Of a DNA stretch of 64,000 bases, positions 45,575-54,611 are shown in pieces. How positions within the stretch are numbered: position 1 is the first letter of the stretch; each line of letters begins with the position of its first letter. The DNA is from Gloeocapsa sp. PCC 7428 (GTDB taxonomy: Bacteria; Cyanobacteriota; Cyanobacteriia; Cyanobacteriales; Chroococcidiopsidaceae): positions 4,588,001-4,652,000 of the forward strand of contig NC_019745.1 of the NCBI RefSeq assembly GCF_000317555.1. The letters run 5' to 3'. Made by a program: the position numbers and the translations under genes. The notes under the pieces were generated by a model that saw only the letters and a program-made list of their open reading frames with translations, had not been told where the DNA came from and did no database searches.

Positions 45575-46647
45575 GCTAGTTCAATTTGGCAGTCATCGCC
45601 GACCAGAAAACGCAAGGCTTTAGGACGTCTTGCTGCTACCGTTAGTTGTGCGCGCTGTCCAATAACACTATCAATAATACGTTGGTGAATGCGGTCAATT
45701 TTTGCTCCTTGTAAAACAACACTATGTTCGATATCTGTCTCGATAATTGTTGCTTGGTCGGCAATACTACTGTAGGGACCAATAAAACAGTTTTCTAAAT
45801 AGCAATTACTACCAATGACGACGGGACCGCGTATTGTACAGTTAATGACTTTGGAACCAGAACCAATTTGCACGCGCCCAATAACTTGACTGTGTGAATC
45901 GACTTCGCCAAGATTAGAAGTTTTCAGGTAGGTATCGAGAATCAGGCGATTCGCTTCTAAAAGATCGTCTTTTTTTCCGGTATCTAGCCACCAGCCTTCG
46001 AGTTGACACGCTGAGACTTGCTTTTGTTGATTGATTAAGCACTGAATCGCGTCGGTAATTTCTAATTCTCCCCTAGCAGAAGGTTGAATACACGCGATCG
46101 CCGCATGAATCGTAGGCGAAAAGAAGTAAACGCCGACTAACGCTAAGTTTGAAGGGGGGACTTTTGGCTTTTCAATTAACTCTAAAACGCGCCCGTATTC
46201 ATCGACTTTGGCAACACCAAAAGCGCTAGGATTCGCCACAGGACGCAGTAGAATTAAGGCATCGTGCTGTTTTTGGGTAAATTGCTGGAGAAAATAACTT
46301 AAATCTCCTTGCTGAATTAAGTTATCACCCAGATACATAATAAAAGGGTCGTCCTTTAAAAAAGGCTGGGCAATTTGAACCGCATGAGCCAAACCAGCAG
46401 GCTTATCTTGCAGAATATACGTGATATTAGCACCAAAGCGATCGCCGGTTCCGGTTTTATTTTGAACTTCGCGTCCCGTTTCTGGACTAATGATAATCCC
46501 AATATCAGTAATTCCAGCGGCAACGATTTCTTCGATACCGTACCAAAGAATTGGTTTGTTGGCGACGGGTACAAGTTGTTTAGCACCAGTATACGTTAGA
46601 GGACGCAAGCGAGTCCCTTTACCGCCGGAGAGAATCAGCGCTTTCAT
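45571..46647 (-). CDS. rfbA: Glucose-1-phosphate thymidylyltransferase (long form)
   Basis: Catalyses the first step of dTDP-rhamnose synthesis, Glc-1-P plus dTTP to dTDP-glucose. The signature LILSGGKGTRLRPLTYTGAKQL and YLGDNLI are present. At 358 residues it is the long form with a C-terminal left-handed beta-helix tail (IRGPVVIGSNCYLENCF), as in StrD-like enzymes. It overlaps rfbD by 29 bp and the next gene by 4 bp, so the block is an operon. Confidence 0.92.
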   Translation of the reverse strand: MKALILSGGKGTRLRPLTYTGAKQLVPVANKPILWYGIEEIVAAGITDIGIIISPETGREVQNKTGTGDRFGANITYILQDKPAGLAHAVQIAQPFLKDDPFIMYLGDNLIQQGDLSYFLQQFTQKQHDALILLRPVANPSAFGVAKVDEYGRVLELIEKPKVPPSNLALVGVYFFSPTIHAAIACIQPSARGELEITDAIQCLINQQKQVSACQLEGWWLDTGKKDDLLEANRLILDTYLKTSNLGEVDSHSQVIGRVQIGSGSKVINCTIRGPVVIGSNCYLENCFIGPYSSIADQATIIETDIEHSVVLQGAKIDRIHQRIIDSVIGQRAQLTVAARRPKALRFLVGDDCQIELA

Positions 46648-47524
46648 AAGTATTAATATAAAGTTCTGCCAGCATTTTCCTCAGTCCTTGTCGCCAGTGA
46701 GGCGATGGAGTTCCCAAAACTTTGGTTATTTTCCCACACGCGAGAACCGAATATGCAGGTCGTTGCGCCAAAGTCGGATATTCAGGCGTTGTAATCGGAA
46801 TTACGCGCTGAATTTTGAGAGGAAAGCTTAATTTCTGCGCTTCTTCAAAAATTGCGACGGCAAAATCGTACCAGCTAGCAACACCACTGTTGGTATAGTG
46901 ATAAATTCCAGTTGGGATTGGATTGATTTCAAGTAATTGGGCGATCGCACGAGTTATATCGCCTGTCCATGTTGGGCTTCCGATTTGATCGGCGACGACA
47001 CGAATTTCTTCGCGATCTGCACCGAGTCGCAGCATCGTTTTCACAAAATTATTACCGTGACTACCGTATACCCAAGCTGTCCGCAGGATAATGTAGCGAT
47101 CGCAGTTGTCTTGAATTGCTTGTTCGCCAGCAAGTTTCGATCGTCCATAAACCCCTAGGGGGTTTGTCGCATCAGTTTCTTGGTATGGATGGCTTTGACA
47201 ACCATCGAATACGTAATCTGTCGAAATATGAATCAGGTGTGAATGTAATTGTTGTGCTTCTGCGGCGAGAATACCAGGGGCGATCGCATTAATTGCGGAT
47301 GCGACTTCCGGTTCCGTTTCGGCTTTGTCTACCGCTGTGTATGCTGCCGCGTTGATAATAATTTGAGGCTGGACTTTACGGATAATCTGACGCAGGCTAT
47401 CAGGCTGTGTTAAGTCAATCGTTGGACGTCCCACCGCAGTGACATCTACTATCTGTGCGAGGTAGCGTTGCAGTTGTTGACCTAATTGACCTGTGTTACC
47501 AATCAGTAAAATTGACGGTCTCAT
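46619..47524 (-). CDS. rfbD: dTDP-4-dehydrorhamnose reductase
   Basis: The final step of dTDP-L-rhamnose synthesis. This 301-residue short-chain dehydrogenase-type enzyme has the NAD(P)-binding LLIGNTGQLGQQL, STDYVFDG and the catalytic YGRSKLAGE (Y-x3-K). Overlap with rfbA indicates co-transcription. The dehydratase gene rfbB is not in the window and must lie elsewhere or be supplied by a paralogue. Confidence 0.94.
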   Translation of the reverse strand: MRPSILLIGNTGQLGQQLQRYLAQIVDVTAVGRPTIDLTQPDSLRQIIRKVQPQIIINAAAYTAVDKAETEPEVASAINAIAPGILAAEAQQLHSHLIHISTDYVFDGCQSHPYQETDATNPLGVYGRSKLAGEQAIQDNCDRYIILRTAWVYGSHGNNFVKTMLRLGADREEIRVVADQIGSPTWTGDITRAIAQLLEINPIPTGIYHYTNSGVASWYDFAVAIFEEAQKLSFPLKIQRVIPITTPEYPTLAQRPAYSVLACGKITKVLGTPSPHWRQGLRKMLAELYINTYESADSLRR

Positions 47525-47629
47525 GCATTTAATTTACAACAGTCTGGCAATGCGGATATCATAGCGGATTGCGTGGAGATGTTATACCATGTCTGCCTCA
47601 ATATTGAGCGCCTGGCAAATAAATTCGCG

Positions 47630-47725
47630 GTTCAAAAACCCTGTCCACCTGCGTGGACTTTTTAAAAACCTGTGAAGATAGGTTTTGTTTGCGTAGCTGC
47701 GGTTTCCACCGCAAAGCGCCTACGT
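47630..47725. repeat. Cluster of three small hairpins between rfbD and rfbC
   Basis: GTCCAC-ctgc-GTGGAC (47643-47658), AAAACCT...AGGTTTT (around 47665-47686) and TGCGGT-ttcc-ACCGCA (47699-47714) follow each other. This is the AGGTTTTGTTTGCGTAGC-type dispersed repeat common in cyanobacterial intergenic DNA. Confidence 0.65.
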
Positions 47726-47732
47726 GACATCA

Positions 47733-48278
47733 TCAAGCAAAGACTTCAGCTTTATGAAAGAGTTGACCTGCTTGGTCTTTGGGTGAAAGTATCGGTGGGG
47801 CAGAAATAGACCAATCAATTGCAATATCAGGATCGTTCCACAAAATACAACGTTCGTGTTGTGGCGCGTAGTAGTCAGTCGTTTTGTAAAGAACTTCGGC
47901 GACAGGAGAGAGAACTAAAAAACCGTGGGCGAAACCTGGAGGTACCCATAACTGACGTTTATTCTCTGCACTCAGGATGCAACTAATCCAGTGACCAAAA
48001 GTCGGAGAACTTTTGCGGATATCTAATGCGGCATCAAGAATTTCACCAGCGATCGCGCGAACTAGCTTACCTTGTGGCTGCTGAATTTGATAGTGTAGTC
48101 CCCGCAGGACGTTTTGTAGCGATCGCGAATGGTTATCTTGGACAAAGTGCAGTGATATTCCCACTTTCTCTGCAAAAGCTTTCTCGTTGTAGCTTTCAAA
48201 AAAGAAACCGCGATCGTCAGCAAAGATCCGAGGCTCGATAATTAAAACATCAGGTATCTCAGTCGGCAATATATTCAT
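47733..48278 (-). CDS. rfbC: dTDP-4-dehydrorhamnose 3,5-epimerase
   Basis: A 181-residue cupin-fold Rml[16 protein letters not shown], the catalytic region [17 protein letters not shown] with the conserved His, and [14 protein letters not shown]. It epimerises dTDP-4-keto-6-deoxyglucose at C3 and C5. It is separated from rfbD by a 208-bp repeat-containing gap and overlaps the upstream flippase-like gene by 4 bp (ATGA). Confidence 0.95.
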   Translation of the reverse strand: MNILPTEIPDVLIIEPRIFADDRGFFFESYNEKAFAEKVGISLHFVQDNHSRSLQNVLRGLHYQIQQPQGKLVRAIAGEILDAALDIRKSSPTFGHWISCILSAENKRQLWVPPGFAHGFLVLSPVAEVLYKTTDYYAPQHERCILWNDPDIAIDWSISAPPILSPKDQAGQLFHKAEVFA

Positions 48279-49246
48279 CTTCGTGTTGCACTTCTTACAG
48301 ACAGACCAACCCAGCTAAGTACGCCATAGATTCCGGCAATGAGAATAACTATGATATGCATTACAATACCAGCAGTCAGCGTGTGATAGGAATCATATCC
48401 TAATAAAGTAAAACCAAATACCCAACCAGCTTCTAATGTTCCGATGTTGCCTAGTGTGCTAACTGGTAGTAGCTGAGTTAAATTAGCTAAACTCGAACCT
48501 AATATGACTTCGGATAAAGACATTGAAAAGCCAAGTGACTGTAAAACGACCCAAAACAAGACAAATATTGTCAACCACAATAATATTGAATAGCTAAAAA
48601 GTTTTAAGTGAAGTGAAGGTTCGCGATAAATAAGCAACTCTTCATAAAAGTTTTTGATGAAAGTTTTAAGCTTTAAAAATAATTTACTACTTTTCCAATT
48701 ACGTGCTAACTGCTGATTTTGTTTGATGAGTAGAGTTAGTAAACCTATAACTAGGGCGATCGCTAGTAAAACTACAATCAAATAGATTAACCAATCACTA
48801 GCTATTCTTCCTTGAATGACAGCCAATCCTATGCCTAAGCATACTATAGTGCCTAAGGCTAAAGCATCATGAATACGCGTTAATAATAGCGACGCTACTG
48901 AGCTAATATAAGGATAATTAGAATAACGTTTAAGTAGAATAGGTAAACTTAATTCACCTGTTCTGACTGGTAATACGTGATTAAGAAATTGGTATATACA
49001 AGTAATCTCAAAAATGATGTAGTATGAGATTTTCGCTTTAATTGAAAGTATTCCCAGAAAACGTAATGCTCTTAATGCCTGTGTAATCCCTACTAACAAG
49101 AATATTTTTGATACACCTAATAACCCAACTTGATACAATGCAGATGAAATATCAGAAGGATTTAGAATACTTCCCAATATAGCGATTAAGAAGATTGTAA
49201 AAACGATACTCCAAACTTTTTTATTACGGACTAAACGATCAACCAT
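48275..49246 (-). CDS. Lysylphosphatidylglycerol-synthase-TM-region/flippase-like membrane protein
   Basis: This 323-residue polytopic protein (about eight helices) belongs to the UPF0104/LPG-synthetase transmembrane-region family: [13 protein letters not shown] and [24 protein letters not shown] are characteristic. Members are often found in glycan loci next to family 2 glycosyltransferases and are thought to affect lipid or lipid-linked sugar translocation. It overlaps rfbC by 4 bp and follows the methyltransferase gene closely, so it is part of the operon. Confidence 0.8.
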   Translation of the reverse strand: MVDRLVRNKKVWSIVFTIFLIAILGSILNPSDISSALYQVGLLGVSKIFLLVGITQALRALRFLGILSIKAKISYYIIFEITCIYQFLNHVLPVRTGELSLPILLKRYSNYPYISSVASLLLTRIHDALALGTIVCLGIGLAVIQGRIASDWLIYLIVVLLAIALVIGLLTLLIKQNQQLARNWKSSKLFLKLKTFIKNFYEELLIYREPSLHLKLFSYSILLWLTIFVLFWVVLQSLGFSMSLSEVILGSSLANLTQLLPVSTLGNIGTLEAGWVFGFTLLGYDSYHTLTAGIVMHIIVILIAGIYGVLSWVGLSVRSATRR

Positions 49247-49250
49247 TTCG

Positions 49251-49877
49251 TTATTTAGTTTGAGCTAAAATCACAGTCCAAGGCAGTAATGCTTTCACAC
49301 TTAAGATCTCAAACTTTGTTTCTACCAGCTTGATAAAACCTCGACGCGACCAATGTTGAATGTGTCCAGGACTGTTACCAAATTTAGTTAAATAAGCACC
49401 GCGTAAAAAATTAAGTGTTCTAAATATTGGTTCTCTAGGAACGCTGAGAATACAGTAGGGTTTAGCAACGCTAGCAAGCTTTTCTAAGCCTATTTGCGGG
49501 TGTTCTAAATGTTCTAAGACTTCACAACATACGACTAGAGTAGCCCGATCAGTATCATGTAAATCGTATATACTTTTCTTCTCAAAAGATATGCGAGAAT
49601 AATTAACTCTATTTTTGGCAATCTCTAGAATTTTATCTGAAATATCAATGCAATGCAACGATGCGTTTGTCTGACTCAGTATTTGAGTAATGTGACCTTC
49701 ACCGCAGCCGACTTCAAGAATATTCTTAGGTTTGATTTGGCTGACAAGTTCTGTAATAGCTTGATCGAACTGGTAAAGTAGATATTTTCCTACTGGATTT
49801 CGCATTTCATACTTATTCGATCCAGTTCCAACAACTACACCGTCCTCAATTAAAGGAAAATGGCGATTTTGATTCAT
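49251..49877 (-). CDS. Class I SAM-dependent methyltransferase
   Basis: The 208-residue enzyme shows motif I NILEVGCGEGHITQIL, CIDISDKILEIA, and VVCCEVLEHLEHPQIGLEKL, typical of small-molecule or sugar methyltransferases of the UbiE-like kind. In this locus the likely substrate is a sugar or lipid-linked glycan. The ATG at 49877 is preferred over the TTG at 49883. It lies between the flippase-like gene and a dolichol-phosphate-mannose-synthase-like glycosyltransferase. Confidence 0.85.
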   Translation of the reverse strand: MNQNRHFPLIEDGVVVGTGSNKYEMRNPVGKYLLYQFDQAITELVSQIKPKNILEVGCGEGHITQILSQTNASLHCIDISDKILEIAKNRVNYSRISFEKKSIYDLHDTDRATLVVCCEVLEHLEHPQIGLEKLASVAKPYCILSVPREPIFRTLNFLRGAYLTKFGNSPGHIQHWSRRGFIKLVETKFEILSVKALLPWTVILAQTK

Positions 49878-49894
49878 GTTCAACAGTGTGAATA

Positions 49895-50857
49895 TTAACG
49901 AGATAAATGCAAATTTTCATCAATCACTTCAGCAACTTGTTGTTCTAAGCAGTCTGAGTGCGAGTATCGTGTTAATAATTCTGCTAGTATTCCTAAAGAA
50001 ATTAACTGCACTGATAAAATTGTGGATAGTATGCCGAAAAATAAAAGTGGTCGATTACCGATTGGGCCTAAACCCAAAAACCATAGAATGACGAGATAGA
50101 TAAGGATGCCACTTCCTAAAAGACCAAAAAATAAGCCTAATTTACCGAATAAGTGTCCTGGTTTATATAAGTATCGAGTAATCACAAGTACGGTTAATAA
50201 ATCAATTAAACCGCGCGAATAGCGTTCCCATCCGTATTTAGATTTTCCATATTGTCTACTAAAGTGACAGATGGCAACTTCTCCAACTCGAAAACCTAAA
50301 CTATGTGCAAGTACTGGGATATATCTGTGGAGTTCACCATAGATTTTAATACAGTCTAAAACTTCCTTGCGATAGACTTTAAAACCACAGTTAAAATCAT
50401 GTAAAGGAATCCCAGCAATTTTTGCAGTAACTTTATTGTATATTTGTGAAGGTAGAGTTTTAGAGATGGGGTCATTGCGGCGTTGACGCCAGCCTGAAAC
50501 GAGATCAAAGCCTTCTTCTAGCTTGTGTAAAAATTTAGGTACTTCAGCCGGATCGTCTTGGAGATCGGCATCAATCGTAAAAATAATTGTGCCTTTTGCT
50601 CGTTTAAATCCAGCAAAAAGGGCGGCAGATTTACCAAAATTTCTGCGGAGTTTGATTGCTTTGATTTGTGTAGGATATTGATGAACTAAATCTTTAATAT
50701 AAAACCAGGAATTATCACTACTTCCATCGTCTATAAAGATAATTTCGTATTTACTCAGCCTTTCCTTGGTCATTACTTTTTGAATTTTTTCTGATAAAGT
50801 AACAACAGTTGCTTCTTCATTACATACAGGAATTACAAAGCTGATACCAATTGACAT
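49895..50857 (-). CDS. GtrB/DPM1-like family 2 glycosyltransferase with two C-terminal membrane helices
   Basis: The 320-residue enzyme has the GT-A core (VIPVCNEEATVVTLSEKI, IFIDDGSSDNSW, TIDADLQDDPAEVPKFL with the DxD-like acids, DFNCGFKVYRKEVL) and two C-terminal transmembrane helices (about residues 230-295). Such enzymes transfer one sugar to polyprenyl phosphate on the inner leaflet, and a polytopic partner then uses it outside. The polytopic protein encoded 6 bp upstream in the operon (50864-52579) could be that partner. Confidence 0.88.
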   Translation of the reverse strand: MSIGISFVIPVCNEEATVVTLSEKIQKVMTKERLSKYEIIFIDDGSSDNSWFYIKDLVHQYPTQIKAIKLRRNFGKSAALFAGFKRAKGTIIFTIDADLQDDPAEVPKFLHKLEEGFDLVSGWRQRRNDPISKTLPSQIYNKVTAKIAGIPLHDFNCGFKVYRKEVLDCIKIYGELHRYIPVLAHSLGFRVGEVAICHFSRQYGKSKYGWERYSRGLIDLLTVLVITRYLYKPGHLFGKLGLFFGLLGSGILIYLVILWFLGLGPIGNRPLLFFGILSTILSVQLISLGILAELLTRYSHSDCLEQQVAEVIDENLHLSR

Positions 50858-50863
50858 ATTAAT

Positions 50864-52579
50864 TTAGTTGTTTGAATAGTGTTCATTAAGCTTGTAAACA
50901 TTTTGTAGCCTGATCCAATCTTTGTAGTTTGCACTAGTATACGCAAATAAGGTTTCATCTTCTGGCGATAGGTGGACGTATCCTTTCCAGCCAGAAAATG
51001 CGTAAGACATTCCTAGGGATTGAGCAACGTCTGGACGAGGAAACCCCGTGAGCGCAAAACCGCGTATAATGTTGTTTTGATTTAAGATGGCAACGCAGTT
51101 GAGACGGCGACGTTTGCGATCGCCTGCCCAGCCTTCGACTCTAGCGATGTCAGAGTTCAGCTTAGTAAGATTATCAAAAAACCCTGGCAATGTTTTTGCT
51201 GCTGGAGGTTTAAGTACGTGGGAACCAAGCTGCTGATCGATTGTACAAAAGCTGTTGTTGAAAGGTTGATGAAATGGAACGAAACCGTGTTGTTTGAGTG
51301 CAGCTGTTAAGTTGAGAAATTGTTCAGGAGAGGAAGTAATAACGTGCTGGACAATATCTGTATCAGCAACACCTAGTTGAACTGACAGAGTTACCAATGG
51401 TTGTAAGGAAGCTGTGCGTGCAATCATTTGAGCGGCTTCAGTTCCAACTCTGTACATCGACAGGATCAAAACGGTTAATCCTGCGAATAGGGTTATTCGT
51501 AGTTGCCAATAATTTCTATCATTTAGTCGAACTTTTTGCAACCCTGTGACAACAATCACAGTCAAACTCAGCCAAAATAAACTAGGCAACGATGCATAGC
51601 GCGAGACTGTTGCAGATTCTACCCCAAATCCAGAACGACTCGTCGCCGCCATTAATGCAGTACCGATAACATACCCTTGTAAAGCTAGCCAAGGAAGCCA
51701 AGAAGTGCAAACCCATTTTGCTTGTGGTGTTAGCCAATAGCCTGTACAGCAAACCGCGATCGCACAACCAACAGCACCGACAATAAAGGCAGCATAAACA
51801 TTTTGTGTAAAAATCGCGCCTAAATACGTTGGAATGTACGCGAGGAGATCGCGAATACTCAGCGACAGCGGTGGATGGTAGTAAGGAGTTTTGTAAGTAA
51901 ATCCATAAGTACCACCAATAGCGATCGCCGCCGCAAAATACAATAACACCACCCGCCGAGGTAAGCGCATCAATACTACAGCAGCACATAAAACTGGCAA
52001 TACAGCAAGCGCAGTACTATAAGTTAAAGCACCAAGAGTAGCAAAAAACAGGCTACTGATTGCCCATACTATTTTTTGAGAGTGAACAAGCTTTGATAGG
52101 CAAAATATCGAGGCAGTAACAAACAGATTTGCTCCTATCCAAGCAACACCACTATAGCCTCGCATCCAATTATGTGCGGCTGCGGGTGTAAAGCAATAGA
52201 TCGAGGTACACACAAGTAAGCCAACAAATAAGAGGCGCGATCGCCGTAAGTTCTTTGGGAGCAGCACTGCTAAAAGTATGGCTTGTACGCACGCAAACAA
52301 AAAGGTAATGCACGATAAACCGATGTTTGAACCTTTTGTCGCAATCATGTTGATGGCGTAAATAATTACCGGAATTAAGACTAAGTGTTCATTTGCACGA
52401 ACTAACCAGTCGGTAGGATGTGGTGAAAAGCCATTGATTGAATAAAAATGACCAATAATATTCCAGTAATCGTAAGTGGAAATTTCGCCCGACCGCGTAA
52501 TCCAATAAAAAATATAGGCAGCCGGTAGCAAAATAACGATCAAGGCAACAGCGCGAGTAAGTCTACGTTTGTAAGGCAT
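50864..52579 (-). CDS. Polytopic membrane protein with a shared C-terminal domain (possible lipid-linked-sugar glycosyltransferase)
   Basis: A 571-residue protein with about 10 transmembrane helices (residues about 8-420) and a C-terminal extracytoplasmic domain of about 100 residues (466-558). The membrane part is not a family I can name. Its size and position next to a GtrB-like gene suggest a GT-C-type transferase or glycan modifier. The C-terminal domain (GFFDNLTKL, VEGWAG, GFPRPDVAQ, AFSGWKGYV) is shared in pattern with three other proteins of this locus (54612, 57007 and 58635 genes). The gene is on the minus strand with its start 316 bp from the divergent STELLO-like gene. Confidence 0.7.
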   Translation of the reverse strand: MPYKRRLTRAVALIVILLPAAYIFYWITRSGEISTYDYWNIIGHFYSINGFSPHPTDWLVRANEHLVLIPVIIYAINMIATKGSNIGLSCITFLFACVQAILLAVLLPKNLRRSRLLFVGLLVCTSIYCFTPAAAHNWMRGYSGVAWIGANLFVTASIFCLSKLVHSQKIVWAISSLFFATLGALTYSTALAVLPVLCAAVVLMRLPRRVVLLYFAAAIAIGGTYGFTYKTPYYHPPLSLSIRDLLAYIPTYLGAIFTQNVYAAFIVGAVGCAIAVCCTGYWLTPQAKWVCTSWLPWLALQGYVIGTALMAATSRSGFGVESATVSRYASLPSLFWLSLTVIVVTGLQKVRLNDRNYWQLRITLFAGLTVLILSMYRVGTEAAQMIARTASLQPLVTLSVQLGVADTDIVQHVITSSPEQFLNLTAALKQHGFVPFHQPFNNSFCTIDQQLGSHVLKPPAAKTLPGFFDNLTKLNSDIARVEGWAGDRKRRRLNCVAILNQNNIIRGFALTGFPRPDVAQSLGMSYAFSGWKGYVHLSPEDETLFAYTSANYKDWIRLQNVYKLNEHYSNN

Positions 52580-52895
52580 AGGATATATTCCGCGTAGCTG
52601 CTGAAAAGATGTATTGTACCTGTTATGCGATCGTTTTTAATAGCTTACCGTGGATTTTAGTTGAGCTATTTAATGATTAGAGTATATTGATCAAAAGTAA
52701 TAACAACGATTGTTACCAAAGTTACATCGCCATTCCAGTTTTGCGGTAAAACTTCCATAATATTTGCACGCAGTCTAAGCGAAATACACAAAAGTTATCT
52801 TTTATCAGAAATAAAAAGCTTCATTTTTCACCAAAGGTCTGTTAAATTTATGAAAATCTTTTTTGCTGTGTTTTTTAAGTTTTTCCCTAACTTTT
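52580..52895. other. Intergenic region between divergent genes
   Basis: AT-rich region holding the promoters of the 50864-52579 gene (minus) and of the plus-strand STELLO-like gene. I see no terminator, RNA gene or clear operator. Confidence 0.5.
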
Positions 52896-53876
52896 ATGCC
52901 AAACAATTTCATCGTTATTACCTCTATAAATTCTCCTACAGAAGCTCTCAAAAAATTTAGCCTCATGCCAGATTGGCAAGTCATTTTAGTTGCTGACTTG
53001 AAGACGCCTAAAGACTGGCAGTTGGACAACGTCAAAGTTTTATCAGTAGAAGAACAAAAAACGCTTCCTTTTACAATTCTCAAATATTTACCTTGGAATC
53101 ATTACGCGCGCAAAAATATTGGCTATCTTTATGCAATGTTGCAGGGAGCAGAGTTAATTTACGAAACTGATGATGACAATATTCCCTACGATTCATGGCA
53201 TGGATTTCATCCTGTTCAGCTTCAAGCTAAAGCATATACAAGTTCAACTAAATTTTTTAATGCATACTCTTATTTTTGTGAAGCAAATATATGGCCTAGG
53301 GGATTTCCTTTGACAGCAATTCATAGCCCAACAGAATTGCAAATAGCAAATGAGTTTATATCTGCGCCTGTGCAGCAAGGTTTGGCAGATCTCGATCCGG
53401 ATGTTGATGCCATTTACCGACTTGCAATTGGCAAGGAAGTGAAATTTTCTCAACGAGAGCCAGTATTTTTAGCACCTGGCACTTATTGCCCTTTCAACTC
53501 ACAAAATACGCTTTGGTACCCAGAAGCTTTTCAATATATGTATCTCCCTGCTTTTGTTTTCAACAGACTAACTGATATTTGGAGAGGCTATATAGCACAA
53601 CACTTTTTACATCAGAAAGCGCAGGGAGTATTGTTTTGTAATGCTAGCGTATACCAAGAACGAAACTATCACAAACTATTGCACGATTTTATCGAAGAAA
53701 TCGACCTTTATACTAGAACGGAAGAACTGATTAATGTTCTAAATGAATACACTTCTCATTCTCAAGATTTTGCTGGCATCATGCAACATTTACATCAACA
53801 TCACTTTGTTAAAGACGAAGAAGTTGTGCTGTTTGATTCTTGGCTAGAAGATTTAAGATCATTAAAATTAGTCTGA
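52896..53876 (+). CDS. STELLO/DUF288-like glycosyltransferase
   Basis: The 326-residue protein matches the STELLO-type (DUF288) pattern: FIVITSINSPTEALKKF, the VILVADLKTPKDW strand, LPWNHYARKNIGYLYAML and an acidic motif IYETDDDNIPYD. Plant STELLO proteins affect cellulose synthase assembly. Bacterial homologues lie in surface-glycan loci with unknown donor and acceptor. The frame opens earlier with TTG at 52863, but the ATG at 52896 (MPNNFIVIT) matches the domain start. It is the only plus-strand gene in the polysaccharide block and its last 76 bp overlap the antisense 3' end of the next GT2 gene. Confidence 0.72.
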   Translation: MPNNFIVITSINSPTEALKKFSLMPDWQVILVADLKTPKDWQLDNVKVLSVEEQKTLPFTILKYLPWNHYARKNIGYLYAMLQGAELIYETDDDNIPYDSWHGFHPVQLQAKAYTSSTKFFNAYSYFCEANIWPRGFPLTAIHSPTELQIANEFISAPVQQGLADLDPDVDAIYRLAIGKEVKFSQREPVFLAPGTYCPFNSQNTLWYPEAFQYMYLPAFVFNRLTDIWRGYIAQHFLHQKAQGVLFCNASVYQERNYHKLLHDFIEEIDLYTRTEELINVLNEYTSHSQDFAGIMQHLHQHHFVKDEEVVLFDSWLEDLRSLKLV

Positions 53877-54571
53877 CGTAAAAAAGAATTACCGATTTGA
53901 AATTCTCGCAGTAGCATTTTGACTTCAGCAATTCCTGTAGGAATAGAAGCAAAATTCGTATTACCCGCAACTCGCATACCTTCGATAGTTGGAAATTCAC
54001 TGATTTTGAGCCTTGCTTTTAAGGCTCTAATTACCATTTGATAGTCAATAGTGCAGTCCGTTTTGTCAAGGCGCAAGCGATCAAATGCTTCGCAAGTAAT
54101 TGCTCTAAACCCTTGAACGACATCTGTCACGCGACATTTACGACTTCCAAAAGCAGTATTAGCAATGAAGGCAAAACCTAAATTTGCCCATTTACGAAAC
54201 TTGAAAACTTTGTCATCGTCTTCGTTATAACTTCCTGCAATCATCCGCGACGCGATGACGAGTTCGTAGCCAATATCCAAGGCTTCAATAAATTTTGATA
54301 AATCTTTAGGATTCTCATTCCCATCAGGATGAAAGAATACCATTGCATCACTTTTGCAATGCACTCTTGCTGCAAGTGTAGCGCCACCTAAGCCAGGGAT
54401 AGATTGCTGAAAGACAGGTATACCATAATAACTAAAAACTTCACAGGTTTTGTCTTTTGAATGACCATCAATCGCATAAACTTCGTCAAAGATGCTCAAA
54501 TCTACTTTAGGTAAAGTAGCTATTAATCCTGCTTCTTCATTTTTAGTAATAAAAACTAAAGCAACTTTCAC
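53801..54571 (-). CDS. Family 2 glycosyltransferase
   Basis: The 256-residue GT-A protein has VFITKNEEAGLIATLPKV, the nucleotide-binding acid in VYAIDGHSKDKT, and VFFHPDGNENPKD as the DxD-like motif. It has no transmembrane helices. Start is GTG at 54571 with AGGAG 8 nt upstream. The last ~25 codons are antisense to the end of the STELLO-like gene. That C-terminal tail is Ser/Thr-rich (SSSQESNSTTSSSLTK) and probably dispensable, which makes the overlap tolerable. Likely adds a sugar to the same glycan. Confidence 0.82.
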   Translation of the reverse strand: MKVALVFITKNEEAGLIATLPKVDLSIFDEVYAIDGHSKDKTCEVFSYYGIPVFQQSIPGLGGATLAARVHCKSDAMVFFHPDGNENPKDLSKFIEALDIGYELVIASRMIAGSYNEDDDKVFKFRKWANLGFAFIANTAFGSRKCRVTDVVQGFRAITCEAFDRLRLDKTDCTIDYQMVIRALKARLKISEFPTIEGMRVAGNTNFASIPTGIAEVKMLLREFQIGNSFLRQTNFNDLKSSSQESNSTTSSSLTK

Positions 54572-54611
54572 CTTGTTAACTCCTCACACTCTATTTCTAT
54601 AAAGTAAGAAC

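Noticed and set aside
54579-54589. ACTCCTCACAC, identical to the conserved core of the cyanobacterial small RNA Yfr1.
   Set aside because: No flanking stem-loops or terminator are present. On the minus strand it is simply the AGGAG ribosome-binding site of the GT2 gene starting at 54571.
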